NCBI GenBank assembly: GCA_019419545.1
Contig: DXZT01000046.1
Coordinates: forward strand, 1 to 47,453
Direction: 5' to 3'
DNA: 47,453 nucleotides
Source of the DNA: Collinsella sp.
Lineage (GTDB): Bacteria > Actinomycetota > Coriobacteriia > Coriobacteriales > Coriobacteriaceae
The notes beneath the pieces are model-generated. The model worked only from the letters and a program-made list of their open reading frames with translations. It searched no databases and was not told where the DNA came from. Made by a program: the position numbers and the translations under genes. Of this stretch, positions 1 to 7,039 are shown piece by piece. How positions within the stretch are numbered: the first letter of the stretch is position 1; every line of letters starts with the position of its first letter.

Positions 1-861
1 GATTGGCGAAAATACGTTGGTGAAAATGGTGAAAAATATATTGACGCTAACACCAAGGCGATACTCGCCCACGACATCTCCCCCGTATGGGTCCCCTCCC
101 CCGAGGTCGAAGGCATCAGGGACCTCGCCGGCGCCTACGACGGGGCGACCGCGCGCCTGGCGACCGCCAAGCAGCGGCTGCTCGCCTTCCTCGCAAAGCG
201 AGGGTTCGTCTACGGCGGCACCACGCCCGCCGGCAACCCGAGGAAGTACTGGACCTACGACTTCCTGAGGTGGCTCGACAAGGTCAGGCCGGAGGACGAC
301 GGCGGGGTTCGGACGCTCACCGCCCTGAGGAACGAGGTCGAGGCCGCGGCGGAGGCCCGGGCGGACCTGCTCTCCGAGTACAGGGCGGCCGTGGATGCCA
401 GCCCGATCGCCGCGGAGGCGGCCGCCCTCCAGTCGATCAAGGGCTGCGCCTTCGCGCTGGCCGCAGCCTTCTCGGCCGAGGTCGGCGACTTCACGAGGTT
501 CCGTTCCGGAAGGCAGGTCACGGCCTACTTCGGCCTCGCGCCGAGTCAGAGGTCGAGTGGCGACTCCGTGCGGCTCGGAGGCATCAGCGGTGCGGGCAAC
601 GCGCTCGTGAGGAAGCTGGCCGTTGAGGGTTCATGGTGCTACGCCGCGGCACGGCACCAGCCGAAGCTCATGCCGAGGGACACGGGCGTGCCCCTCGAGA
701 TAAGGATGCACGGGAGGAAGGGGTCCGAGCGGCTCCTGCGGCGGCGCGAGGAGATGCTCGCCCGCGGCATGCCCGCGGCGAAGGCCAACGCGGCCACCGC
801 GGCCGAGCTCGTGAGGTGGCTGTGGGCCCTCGGCACGATGTGCCGGGAGGGCGCGGAATAG
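1..861 (+). CDS. IS110-family transposase, 3' part (5' end outside window)
   Basis: The frame is open from the first base and ends with TAG, giving 286 residues with no start codon, so the N-terminal DEDD (RuvC-like) domain lies upstream or is lost. The C-terminal half is a typical Transposase_20 domain: a helix-hairpin-helix-like stretch (QSIKGCAFALAAAF, then EVGDFTRF), the block VTAYFGLAPSQRSSG, then GGISGAGNALVRKL. IS110 enzymes move short elements using a bridge RNA; in the Tnp domain the conserved serine is catalytic, and the SSG segment near residue 183 is where I would look for it. The first ~17 codons use A/T in most third positions, whereas almost every later codon ends in G or C. 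This may mark a recombination junction. The family call is firm; whether the element is intact cannot be judged. Confidence 0.88.
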   Translation, partial: DWRKYVGENGEKYIDANTKAILAHDISPVWVPSPEVEGIRDLAGAYDGATARLATAKQRLLAFLAKRGFVYGGTTPAGNPRKYWTYDFLRWLDKVRPEDDGGVRTLTALRNEVEAAAEARADLLSEYRAAVDASPIAAEAAALQSIKGCAFALAAAFSAEVGDFTRFRSGRQVTAYFGLAPSQRSSGDSVRLGGISGAGNALVRKLAVEGSWCYAAARHQPKLMPRDTGVPLEIRMHGRKGSERLLRRREEMLARGMPAAKANAATAAELVRWLWALGTMCREGAE

Positions 862-1211
862 ACATAGCCCCCGTCCCGGCGAGCCGGGCGGCCTTCGGGG
901 ATACCCCCTATTTCGCTGTGCGCGCGGAGCCCTCCGCATGCGCCTCGACAGACTTGGGGAACCCCGCCGAAGGAATGGAGTGCGGGCCGACAGAACGGTA
1001 TCCGCGGATATGAGACTGAGCCGAAGGCGTCGATGACATGCCGGGGGCGGACCGGGACGGGTTAACGGCAGGCCCCGCCGACCGATTGCAAGCGGTCGGC
1101 GGGGCCATTGTGGCTCTTGACAGCGGATTGGGTCATATGAGCGAAAGCCCGCCAGAGCGAGCAAGGTGCCTTCAAGCAAAATGGCGCCGCAGGTTGAGCA
1201 TAAGTCAGCGA
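862..1211. other. Non-coding tail downstream of the IS110 gene
   Basis: About 350 bases without a convincing gene. The first part is expected to hold the right end of the IS110 element, but IS110 elements lack inverted terminal repeats, so the exact edge cannot be placed by eye. The only strong structure is the 14-bp hairpin listed separately. Open frames here have no ribosome-binding site or recognisable protein. Confidence 0.5.
1071..1106. other. Perfect 14-bp stem hairpin behind the IS110 gene
   Basis: GGCCCCGCCGACCG at 1071-1084 is exactly complementary to 1093-1106, with an 8-nt loop (attgcaag). No T-run follows on either strand, so it is not a canonical intrinsic terminator. It could belong to the IS right end or to a structured RNA. 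Confidence 0.6.
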
Positions 1212-1310
1212 GCGGGCCGCATTTGAGACAAGGTGACGTGAAACGAAAGGGCGCTGACCTTCTGGTCGCGCCCTTGAAGTTAAACGTTAGATTGTCCAAA
1301 TGCGGCCCGC
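1212..1310. repeat. Nested inverted repeat downstream of lysS
   Basis: GCGGGCCGCATTTG (1212-1225) is repeated as its exact reverse complement at 1297-1310. Between them sits a second hairpin (1247-1275). The arms share the word CAAATGCGGCC with the hairpin after the Nfu-type gene (41087-41129), so this may be a recurrent transcription-end structure. Confidence 0.6.
1236..1275 (-). terminator. Likely intrinsic terminator of lysS
   Basis: On the minus strand, AAGGGCGC plus GACC pairs with GGTC plus GCGCCCTT (1247-1275), closed by a four-base loop, followed by the T-rich tract TTTCGTTTC. It lies about 80 nt after the lysS stop. Confidence 0.6.
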
Positions 1311-1323
1311 GCAGCGTCGAGCC

Positions 1324-1350
1324 GTTACGCGGTTCGTAGAACCGCGTAAC
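1324..1350 (-). other. 12-bp hairpin directly after lysS stop
   Basis: GTTACGCGGTTC (1324-1335) and GAACCGCGTAAC (1339-1350) form a perfect 12-bp stem with a 3-nt loop, starting four bases after the lysS stop codon. There is no T-run after it, so it may protect the mRNA 3' end rather than terminate. Confidence 0.55.
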
Positions 1351-1353
1351 CCC

Positions 1354-3318
1354 CTAGTACATCTTTGCGCCGGCGGGGATGGAAGCGTCGAGCTGGATCA
1401 GATTGAGACGCTCCTCGCCCTCCTCCTCGTGGATAGCGCTGATGAGCATGCCGCAGCTGGGAATGCCCATCATCTTGCGCGGAGGCAGGTTGGTGATGGC
1501 GAGCAGAGTCTTGCCGACCAGGTCCTCGGGCTCATAATAACCGTGAATGCCGGAGAGGATGGTGCGGTCGGTGCCAGTGCCGTCGTCGAGCGTAAAGTTC
1601 AGCAGCTTCTTGGACTTCTTGACGGCCTCGCACGCCTTGACCTTCACAGCGCGGAAATCGCTCTTGGAGAAGGTATCAAAGTCGACGAACTCCTCAAACA
1701 GCGGCTCGACGGCGATCTTGGAGTAATCAACCGTGGGCTTGAGCGGCTTGACGAACGGGCTCGCGGTGTTGCCGGCCTCGGCAGCCTTGGCGGCAGCGGC
1801 ACCGGACTGGAAACCCTTCTCGGGCTTCATGTGCGGGAACAGTAGCACGTCGCGGATGGAAGCCTGGTTGGTGAGCAGCATGACCACGCGGTCGATACCG
1901 ATGCCGATGCCGCCCGCGGGAGGCATACCGTACTCGAGGGCGCGCACGTAATCCTCGTCGTACTCCATGGCCTCGTCGTCGCCGCCAGCCTTCTCGGCCA
2001 TCTGGGCGGCAAAGCGCTCGGCCTGGTCGACCGGGTCGTTGAGCTCAGAGAATGCGTTGGCGTACTCGTGACCGGCAATGACCAGCTCAAAGCGGTGCGT
2101 CAGGCGCGGGTCGTCCTCAAAGCGCTTGGCAAGCGGGCTGACCTCGATGGGGTAATCGCACACGAACGTGGGGTTGACGATGGTGTCCTCGCCCAACTCA
2201 TCGTAGATCTCGGCGATAATCTTGCCGACGGTCCACTCGGGCTTAATCTCCAGGCCCTTCTCGCGTGCGGCGGCAGCAAGCTCCTCGACCGGCGTGTCGA
2301 TGGTGACCTGCTTGCCGAGCACGTCGGAGACGATGTCGGTCATGGGACGGCTGGCCCACTCACCAGAAAGGTCGATGGTCTGGCCCTGGTACTCGATGAC
2401 CTCGGGGTTGCCGATGGCCTTGTTAGCCGCCTTAATGACACCCTGGGCGAGCGCCTTCATGCCCTCGAGGTCGGAGAAGGCACGGTAGGCCTCCATCGTG
2501 GTGAACTCGGGGTTGTGGGTAAGGTCCATGCCCTCGTTACGGAAGATGCGGCCGATCTCGAACACGCGCTCAAAACCACCGACGATGCAGCGCTTGAGGT
2601 GCAGCTCGGTGGCAATACGCAGGTAGCACTCCTGATCGAGCGCGTTGAAGTGGGTAATGAACGGCTTGGCCGTGGCACCACCCTGGATGGTCTGCAGGAT
2701 GGGGGTCTCGACCTCCATGTAGCCGTCGGACTCCATAAAGCGACGGAAGGTGGAGAGAATCTGCGAACGCTTACGGAAGGTCTCGCGAACGTCATCGTTG
2801 GCGATCAGGTCGACATAGCGCTGGCGATAGCGGGTCTCCTTGTCGGAAAGACCGTGGAACTTCTCGGGCAGCGGACGAACGGCCTTGGCAAGCAGGGTCG
2901 CGCTCTTAGGGGCAACGGAAAGCTGACCGCGCTGGGTGCGCACAACCACGCCGGTCACGCCCAGGATGTCGCCCAGGTCGAGGGACTTGAGCGTATTCCA
3001 GGCAGCCTCGTCCATGTCGTTGATGCGGCAGAACAGCTGAATCTCGGCAGTCGCATCGCGTACGACGATGAACATGATCTTGCCCTGACCGCGCTTGGCG
3101 ACCACACGGCCGGCGATCTTCACGACGTCCTCGGTGTCCTCGCCATCGGCAAGCTCGGCATACTTAGCCTCGATATCGGCAACGTAGTCCTCAAGCTCAG
3201 AGTGCTCGGGATAGGGGTTCTGGCCCGCCTCGAACAGGGCGGCGCGCTTGGCCAGGCGGGTGGCGCGCTCGTCGTTGAGCGTCGATGCCTGATCTGCGGC
3301 GTTCTGGTTCTCTGCCAT
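1354..3318 (-). CDS. lysS: Lysine--tRNA ligase (class II) with C-terminal tRNA-binding domain
   Basis: Charges tRNA-Lys with lysine in the cytoplasm. Residues ~60-160 form the OB-fold anticodon-binding domain. The class II catalytic core follows, with motif 2 (FRNEGMDLTHNPEFT) and motif 3 (GGIGIGIDRVVMLLT near residue 470). At 654 residues it is ~150 longer than ordinary bacterial LysRS. The extra part (from about residue 545, FDTFSKSDFRAVKVKACE onward to NLPPRKMMGIPSCGML) is an EMAPII/Trbp111-type tRNA-binding domain as found at the C-terminus of many MetRS. The link between them (AAAAKAAEAGNTASPF) is Ala-rich. The ATG is preceded by GAGGAG at 8 nt. It lies 79 nt after greA, with a hairpin in the gap. 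The identity is certain; the benefit of the added domain (tighter tRNA binding) is inferred from other synthetases. Confidence 0.97.
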   Translation of the reverse strand: MAENQNAADQASTLNDERATRLAKRAALFEAGQNPYPEHSELEDYVADIEAKYAELADGEDTEDVVKIAGRVVAKRGQGKIMFIVVRDATAEIQLFCRINDMDEAAWNTLKSLDLGDILGVTGVVVRTQRGQLSVAPKSATLLAKAVRPLPEKFHGLSDKETRYRQRYVDLIANDDVRETFRKRSQILSTFRRFMESDGYMEVETPILQTIQGGATAKPFITHFNALDQECYLRIATELHLKRCIVGGFERVFEIGRIFRNEGMDLTHNPEFTTMEAYRAFSDLEGMKALAQGVIKAANKAIGNPEVIEYQGQTIDLSGEWASRPMTDIVSDVLGKQVTIDTPVEELAAAAREKGLEIKPEWTVGKIIAEIYDELGEDTIVNPTFVCDYPIEVSPLAKRFEDDPRLTHRFELVIAGHEYANAFSELNDPVDQAERFAAQMAEKAGGDDEAMEYDEDYVRALEYGMPPAGGIGIGIDRVVMLLTNQASIRDVLLFPHMKPEKGFQSGAAAAKAAEAGNTASPFVKPLKPTVDYSKIAVEPLFEEFVDFDTFSKSDFRAVKVKACEAVKKSKKLLNFTLDDGTGTDRTILSGIHGYYEPEDLVGKTLLAITNLPPRKMMGIPSCGMLISAIHEEEGEERLNLIQLDASIPAGAKMY

Positions 3319-3336
3319 AAGTTAGCTCCTCAAACT

Positions 3337-3369
3337 AAAACGCTCCCCAGGATTCGGTCCCAGGGAGCG
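3337..3369 (-). terminator. Hairpin-TTTT between greA and lysS
   Basis: CGCTCCC and GGGAGCG pair around an 18-nt interior containing further complementary bases, followed on the minus strand by TTTT. It ends only ~10 nt before the lysS ribosome-binding site, leaving no room for a promoter between. It is therefore either a leaky terminator or an attenuator controlling lysS from greA transcripts. Confidence 0.7.
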
Positions 3370-3397
3370 AAAACATACCTTTACGCGGGACCGTGGT

Positions 3398-3868
3398 CTA
3401 GCGTGCAATCTTGGCGATGGTGTAGACGCGAGTCTTGCCGGAAGGCGTAACGACCTCGACGGAGTCGCCCTCGCCGTGACCGATGATGGCGTGGCCGACC
3501 GGAGACTCGTTGGAAATCTTGTGCTCGAGCGAGTTGGTCTCGGTGGTACCGACAAGCGTGACTTCCATGACCTCACCGTTGGGATCAATCAGAGAAACGG
3601 TGGAACCGATGGAGACGGTCAGATCGCCCGTGGTGGCAGCAACCTGAGCGTTGGCGAGGATGGCCTGGATCTCGGCAATACGAGCGGCGTTCTGGGCCTG
3701 CTTGTCCTTAGCGGCATCGTACTCGGAGTTCTCCGAAAGGTCGCCGAACGCGCGGGCTTCCTTGATGTCCTCGACGATCTCCTTGGCGTAATCGCCCTCA
3801 CGCCAAGCGAGCTCCTCGACGAGCTTCTGGCGGCCCTCAGCGGTCAGTACGATCTGGCTTGCGTCCAT
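3398..3868 (-). CDS. greA: Transcription elongation factor GreA
   Basis: Rescues arrested RNA polymerase by promoting cleavage of the backtracked RNA. It is 156 residues, the usual family length. The N-terminal coiled coil (LTAEGRQKLVEELAW to about residue 75) carries the acidic tip segment DLSENSEYDAAK, and the C-terminal FKBP-like domain has the conserved ISNESPVGHAIIGH block. The start chosen is the ATG of MDASQIVL because GGGGAGAT lies at proper spacing before it; an in-frame start ten codons upstream has no such site. It is the first gene of a probable greA-lysS unit. The call is secure. Confidence 0.97.
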   Translation of the reverse strand: MDASQIVLTAEGRQKLVEELAWREGDYAKEIVEDIKEARAFGDLSENSEYDAAKDKQAQNAARIAEIQAILANAQVAATTGDLTVSIGSTVSLIDPNGEVMEVTLVGTTETNSLEHKISNESPVGHAIIGHGEGDSVEVVTPSGKTRVYTIAKIAR

Positions 3869-3910
3869 ACGGATATCTCCCCAACTCTGATCAAACAATC
3901 AACTGTCAAC

Positions 3911-3949
3911 AAAACGAAAAAGACCGGCTAGCCTGCGGGCAAGCCGGTC
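3911..3949 (-). terminator. Intrinsic terminator of tatA
   Basis: GACCGGCT pairs with AGCCGGTC (3922-3949), followed on the minus strand by TTTTTCGTTTT. It lies 26 nt past the tatA stop and upstream of greA. Confidence 0.85.
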
Positions 3950-3974
3950 AGGTGCTCACCCCAAAGGGATGGGA

Positions 3975-4250
3975 CTACTCTGCGTCCGCGTCGCTGTCCT
4001 CTGCCTGCTTCTTCTTGGCAGCAGCGAGCTTGGCCTCGAGCTCAGCGATCTCCTTGTCCTCCTCGGACTGCTCGACCACGACCTCCTCGGCCTGCTTGGT
4101 CTCGACCTTATCGTCGCCTTCCATACCCTCGCGGATATTCTTGACGGTAGAGCCGAGGGACTTGCCGAGCTTCGGCAAGTTCTTGGGCCCGAAGATAATC
4201 AGGACAACGACGAGAATAATGATGAGCTCAGGAGCCCTCAGTCCAAACAT
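3975..4250 (-). CDS. tatA: Sec-independent translocase subunit TatA/E
   Basis: Pore-forming component of the twin-arginine export system. It is 91 residues: an N-terminal transmembrane helix (ELIIILVVVLIIFGP), the FGPKNLPKLGKSLGS hinge and amphipathic helix typical of TatA, and a long acidic/alanine tail (EEVVVEQSEEDKEIAELEAK, ending EDSDADAE) that should form a charged coil. The start is MFGLRAPEL, preceded by GGAGG at 6 nt. The frame extends upstream into the tRNA-Pro gene, which rules out earlier starts. It has its own promoter (4287-4315) and terminator, so it is monocistronic. No tatC is in the window. TatA versus TatB is judged from the short length and the FGP motif. Confidence 0.92.
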   Translation of the reverse strand: MFGLRAPELIIILVVVLIIFGPKNLPKLGKSLGSTVKNIREGMEGDDKVETKQAEEVVVEQSEEDKEIAELEAKLAAAKKKQAEDSDADAE

Positions 4251-4286
4251 GTAGACCTCCACAATACAGCGAGACAAGCTCGAATG

Positions 4287-4315
4287 AGTATACCGCGGGT
4301 ATCGCGGTATCACAA
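4287..4315 (-). promoter_or_regulatory. Sigma-70-type promoter of tatA
   Basis: TTGTGA (-35) and TATACT (-10) on the minus strand, separated by exactly 17 nt, about 37 nt upstream of the tatA ATG and just after the tRNA-Pro terminator. Confidence 0.7.
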
Positions 4316-4323
4316 CAATAGCT

Positions 4324-4351
4324 AAAAAAAGGGACCGCAAGAAGCGGTCCC
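4324..4351 (-). terminator. Intrinsic terminator of tRNA-Pro
   Basis: GGGACCGC, a 5-nt loop, GCGGTCCC, then seven T on the minus strand. It lies 11 nt after the tRNA 3' CCA. Confidence 0.92.
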
Positions 4352-4362
4352 TCCTCATGCTC

Positions 4363-4439
4363 TGGTCGGGTTGACTGGATTTGAACCAGCGACCCCTGCG
4401 TCCCGAACGCAGTGCTCTACCAAACTGAGCCACAACCCG
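4363..4439 (-). tRNA. tRNA-Pro (anticodon CGG), CCA encoded
   Basis: 77 nt on the minus strand. The acceptor stem CGGGTTG/CAACCCG has the C1-G72 pair typical of bacterial tRNA-Pro, with A73 and an encoded CCA. The anticodon stem CTGCG/CGCAG encloses the loop TTCGGGA, giving anticodon CGG. The T-arm carries GGTTCAAATCC. A TATAGT -10-like box at 4448-4453 lies 8 nt upstream of the 5' end. Confidence 0.97.
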
Positions 4440-4488
4440 TTAGCTCGACTATAGTAACAAAGATTTCCGTCGTGTGCTAGAGAAATTT

Positions 4489-5385
4489 TTACTTCTTTGG
4501 CACTTCGATGCGAACCGTGTTGGGAATGAGCTCCGTCGCGCAGGCCCACCAGCCGTTTTGCTGGGCAGCGTCGGCAAGCCTTTCGGCCGTGGCGGCGGTG
4601 TCGCAAATGGCAAACGAGCAGGCGCCCGATCCGCACACATCTACAGCAACGGTGCCGTCTTGTTTACGCAGCCAATCGAGAACCGTTTGTATCTGCGGCT
4701 CCATCTGTGCGGAAATGACACCCAGGTTGTTATGGATGAGCGCATATGCCGTCTCGGCATCACCAGCATGCAAGGCAGAAGCTATCGCGCCGGGCTTGTC
4801 TGCAGGCACCGGAGCCTCGTCAAAACGTCGATAGGCTTCAATTGTCGAAACGCTTGCCTCGCGCGGCTTGACCAACACGACGGGCGTTGCGGGCAGCGCG
4901 GGATACTCAGTTGCCAGCACGTCTCCCCCACCTACGTAGAACGCAGGGCTCGCGTGCAAAAAGAACGGGACGTCAGCACCAATACCCCGCGCAATGTCGT
5001 CGAGCGCGGGGTCGGTGCGATCAATTCCCCAGAGCTCCGCCAAGGCGACAATGCCCGCGGCCGCATCCGTCGAGGGGCCGCCCAAGCCGGCGCACAATGG
5101 AATGCGCTTCTCAATCGTCACGCAGATGTTTGCCTCGCGACCATAATGCTCGGCCATAGCAACCGCAGCCCGATACGCCGTATTCTTTTGCATGGGAAAA
5201 TCTGATGCCGGAACCGTCTGGACGGTCAGCGCCTGTGCCGGCGTAACCGTCACGGTATCGGAAAGACCGACAGCTGCCATCAGGGAATCGACCCTGTGGT
5301 AGCCGCGGTCATCGCGCTCGGTATGAACCCCCAGGTAGAGGTTAATCTTTGCCGGCGCGGTAAGGGTGAGGGACCGATCGGTCAC
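4489..5385 (-). CDS. ispE: 4-diphosphocytidyl-2-C-methyl-D-erythritol kinase
   Basis: Phosphorylates CDP-methylerythritol in the non-mevalonate isoprenoid pathway. It is 298 residues, normal for the family. GHMP-kinase features are visible: the N-terminal APAKINLYLGV strand, the substrate segment RGYHRVDSLMAAV, the ATP-binding motif PLCAGLGGPSTDAAA (residues ~96-110; the usual GLGGGSSDAA is varied to GGPSTDAA), and the C-terminal glycine motif VCGSGACSFAI. Its ATG follows the veg stop codon after 2 nt, so the two are cotranscribed and probably translationally coupled, as in Bacillus where veg also precedes ispE. No clear terminator is seen before tRNA-Pro. Confidence 0.95.
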   Translation of the reverse strand: MTDRSLTLTAPAKINLYLGVHTERDDRGYHRVDSLMAAVGLSDTVTVTPAQALTVQTVPASDFPMQKNTAYRAAVAMAEHYGREANICVTIEKRIPLCAGLGGPSTDAAAGIVALAELWGIDRTDPALDDIARGIGADVPFFLHASPAFYVGGGDVLATEYPALPATPVVLVKPREASVSTIEAYRRFDEAPVPADKPGAIASALHAGDAETAYALIHNNLGVISAQMEPQIQTVLDWLRKQDGTVAVDVCGSGACSFAICDTAATAERLADAAQQNGWWACATELIPNTVRIEVPKK

Positions 5386-5387
5386 CG

Positions 5388-5684
5388 CTAGTGCTCCTCG
5401 AGCTGGTTGCCGAGCGGGGTAAAGATATGCTCGCCGCTCTCGGGGTCAAACAGTTCGACCTGCCCGGTGAGGACATCGATATACTGGTAGGACTGACGCG
5501 ACTTGCGGCCGCGGCGCTCGTCAACCTCGACGATAAAGACTGCCGGATGGACGCTCTTGATGGTGCCCATGCGCTCGACGACGCGGGTGCGGCCCATGTT
5601 GGCCTTCACCTTGACGCGATCGCCCACCATATCGGTCAGCTTCTCGTGGATGTCGTCGACGTGATTGACTTCCATCTCTTCCAT
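5388..5684 (-). CDS. veg: Veg family protein
   Basis: It is 98 residues and matches the Veg family, small SH3-like-fold proteins conserved in Firmicutes and some actinobacteria; Bacillus Veg influences biofilm formation. The family core is visible: VGDRVKVKANMGRTRVVERMGTIKSVHP, then VFIVEVDE and SYQYIDVLTGQVELFD. The start is MEEMEVNHVDD, chosen because GGAGG lies 8 nt upstream; an in-frame ATG eight codons earlier lacks a site. It forms an operon with ispE (2-nt gap). The biochemical role is not established in general, so only the family is claimed. Confidence 0.88.
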   Translation of the reverse strand: MEEMEVNHVDDIHEKLTDMVGDRVKVKANMGRTRVVERMGTIKSVHPAVFIVEVDERRGRKSRQSYQYIDVLTGQVELFDPESGEHIFTPLGNQLEEH

Positions 5685-5751
5685 GAACAGGGCCTCCAGA
5701 AGGTGCAATTCAAAAAGGGGATAATACCCCTAAGATAGACAAAACTCTAAT

Positions 5752-5781
5752 ACTATAGCACCCTGTTGCGACCACGCGCAA
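5752..5781 (-). promoter_or_regulatory. Possible promoter of veg-ispE
   Basis: TTGCGC and TATAGT on the minus strand with an 18-nt spacer, about 70 nt upstream of the veg start. The -35 match is weak. Confidence 0.4.
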
Positions 5782-5800
5782 GTAGCTAATTTGGCTACTT
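5780..5800 (-). other. Hairpin at the end of dtd
   Basis: AAGTAGC and GCTACTT form a 7-bp stem with a 7-nt loop that overlaps the dtd stop region. There is no following T-run, so termination is doubtful. Confidence 0.4.
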
Positions 5801-6245
5801 ACAGATTGTCGGTATCGAGGACGATGGTGAATGGGCCGTCGTTGACGAGGTCGACTTTCATATCGGCGCCAAAGATGCCATGCGCCACGTGTTCGACATC
5901 TTGACGAACGAGCGTCAGGAAGTACTCGTAGAGCTCGTTGGCGACATCGGGGGCGCCGGCATCCGTAAACGATGGGCGGCGGCCGTGACGGCAATCGGCG
6001 AACAGCGTGAACTGCGACACTACGAGAACCTCGCCGTCGACATCGGCAAGTGCCAGGTTGGTCTTGCCGTTCTCGTCCTCGTTAATGCGCAAGCCGCGGA
6101 GCTTGCCCCACAGCTTATCGGCCTCGGCGCGCGTGTCGCCGTGGCCCACGCCCAACAGCACCAGATAGCCGCGTCCAATGCGGCCCACGCACTCGCCGTC
6201 GACCGTCACGCCGGCGTTGAGCACGCGCTGCACCACCGCACGCAC
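5799..6245 (-). CDS. dtd: D-aminoacyl-tRNA deacylase
   Basis: Removes D-amino acids (and glycine) wrongly attached to tRNA, a cytoplasmic proofreading step after aminoacylation. It is 148 residues, standard for the family. Both signature motifs are present: SQFTLFADCRHGRRPSF near residues 78-94, and the Gly-cisPro motif near residue 137 as NDGPFT (usually NxGPVT, so valine is replaced by phenylalanine). It starts 3 nt after the rdgB stop, so the two are very likely one transcript. Confidence 0.96.
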   Translation of the reverse strand: MRAVVQRVLNAGVTVDGECVGRIGRGYLVLLGVGHGDTRAEADKLWGKLRGLRINEDENGKTNLALADVDGEVLVVSQFTLFADCRHGRRPSFTDAGAPDVANELYEYFLTLVRQDVEHVAHGIFGADMKVDLVNDGPFTIVLDTDNL

Positions 6246-6248
6246 GGC

Positions 6249-6890
6249 CTACTCCTCGCCCGTCAGCTTGGCGGACAGATACTCGAGCGCATGGAATCGA
6301 TGGCTGATGGCGTTCTTCTCGTCCGCCGTGAGCTCGGCCATAGTCTTGCCCGGCGTATCGACCGGCAGGAACAGCGGGTCGTAGCCAAAGCCGTGATCGC
6401 CGCGGCCCTCGTGCGCGATAACGCCCTCGCAGGTGCCCTCACCATAGGTGACCAGGCCGTCCGTGTCGATGAGCGCGACGACGCTCATAAAGCGTGCAGT
6501 GCGATCCTCGTCTGCCACGCCCTCCAGATTCACGAGCAGCTTGGCGTTGTTGGCGGCATCGTCGCCATGCACGCCCGCATAGCGTGCGCTATACACGCCC
6601 GGCTTGCCGTCCAGCGCGTCGACGACCAAGCCAGAATCGTCGGCGATGGCCATAAGGCCCGTCTCCTCGACGGCAGCCTGCGCCTTGATGATGGCGTTCT
6701 CCAAAAACGTCGTGCCGTTTTCCTCGGGATCCTCAAAATCACCCAGCTGGCCGAGCGCCACAAAGCGAACCTCGGGCATGACCTTGCCCAAAATGGCCTC
6801 GATCTCGGTGAGCTTATGGGCGTTGCCCGTTGCCACGACAATGGTCGCTGCCGGGTCGAGGGTGTCGATGTCAATCTTCTCAAGTGCCAT
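6249..6890 (-). CDS. rdgB: Non-canonical purine NTP pyrophosphatase (RdgB/HAM1)
   Basis: Hydrolyses ITP, dITP and XTP to monophosphates, keeping deaminated purines out of nucleic acids. It is 213 residues. Family signatures include ATGNAHKLTEI at the N-terminus, the metal-binding ADDSGLVVDALDGKPGVYSARYAG block, GHG-type FGYDPLFLP, and the terminal AISHRFHAL. The ribosome-binding site AAAGGAGG precedes the ATG. It is followed after 3 nt by dtd. The gap upstream to rph contains a post-stop repeat (6986-7039). Confidence 0.97.
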   Translation of the reverse strand: MALEKIDIDTLDPAATIVVATGNAHKLTEIEAILGKVMPEVRFVALGQLGDFEDPEENGTTFLENAIIKAQAAVEETGLMAIADDSGLVVDALDGKPGVYSARYAGVHGDDAANNAKLLVNLEGVADEDRTARFMSVVALIDTDGLVTYGEGTCEGVIAHEGRGDHGFGYDPLFLPVDTPGKTMAELTADEKNAISHRFHALEYLSAKLTGEE

Positions 6891-6985
6891 AGCTGGCCTC
6901 CTTTGTCTCTATAGCAATGCCGAGTTGAGGACGACGAGGACCTCGGCCTCTCTCCCCTCTCAATCAACGGCAGTCTTATACTTCG

Positions 6986-7039
6986 ACGTTTTCGCAGATA
7001 AAACCTGCCAAAATAACCCTGTCCCCTTTTGGCAGGTTA
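6986..7039 (-). repeat. Post-stop hairpin repeat, copy A (end of rph)
   Basis: On the minus strand it starts with the rph stop codon TAA. AACCTGCCAAAA (7002-7013) and TTTTGGCAGGTT (7027-7038) form a perfect 12-bp stem around a loop reading GGGGACAGGG, followed by TTATC. A 54-bp copy with only three differences lies at 35308-35361 after the asp23 gene. Confidence 0.85.

Noticed and set aside
631..1299. 222-codon minus-strand frame over the IS110 end
   Set aside because: Arg/Pro-rich antisense of IS110 and its hairpin-rich tail.
2068..3450. 460-codon open frame opposite lysS and greA
   Set aside because: Runs antisense across two well-identified genes and shows no family resemblance.
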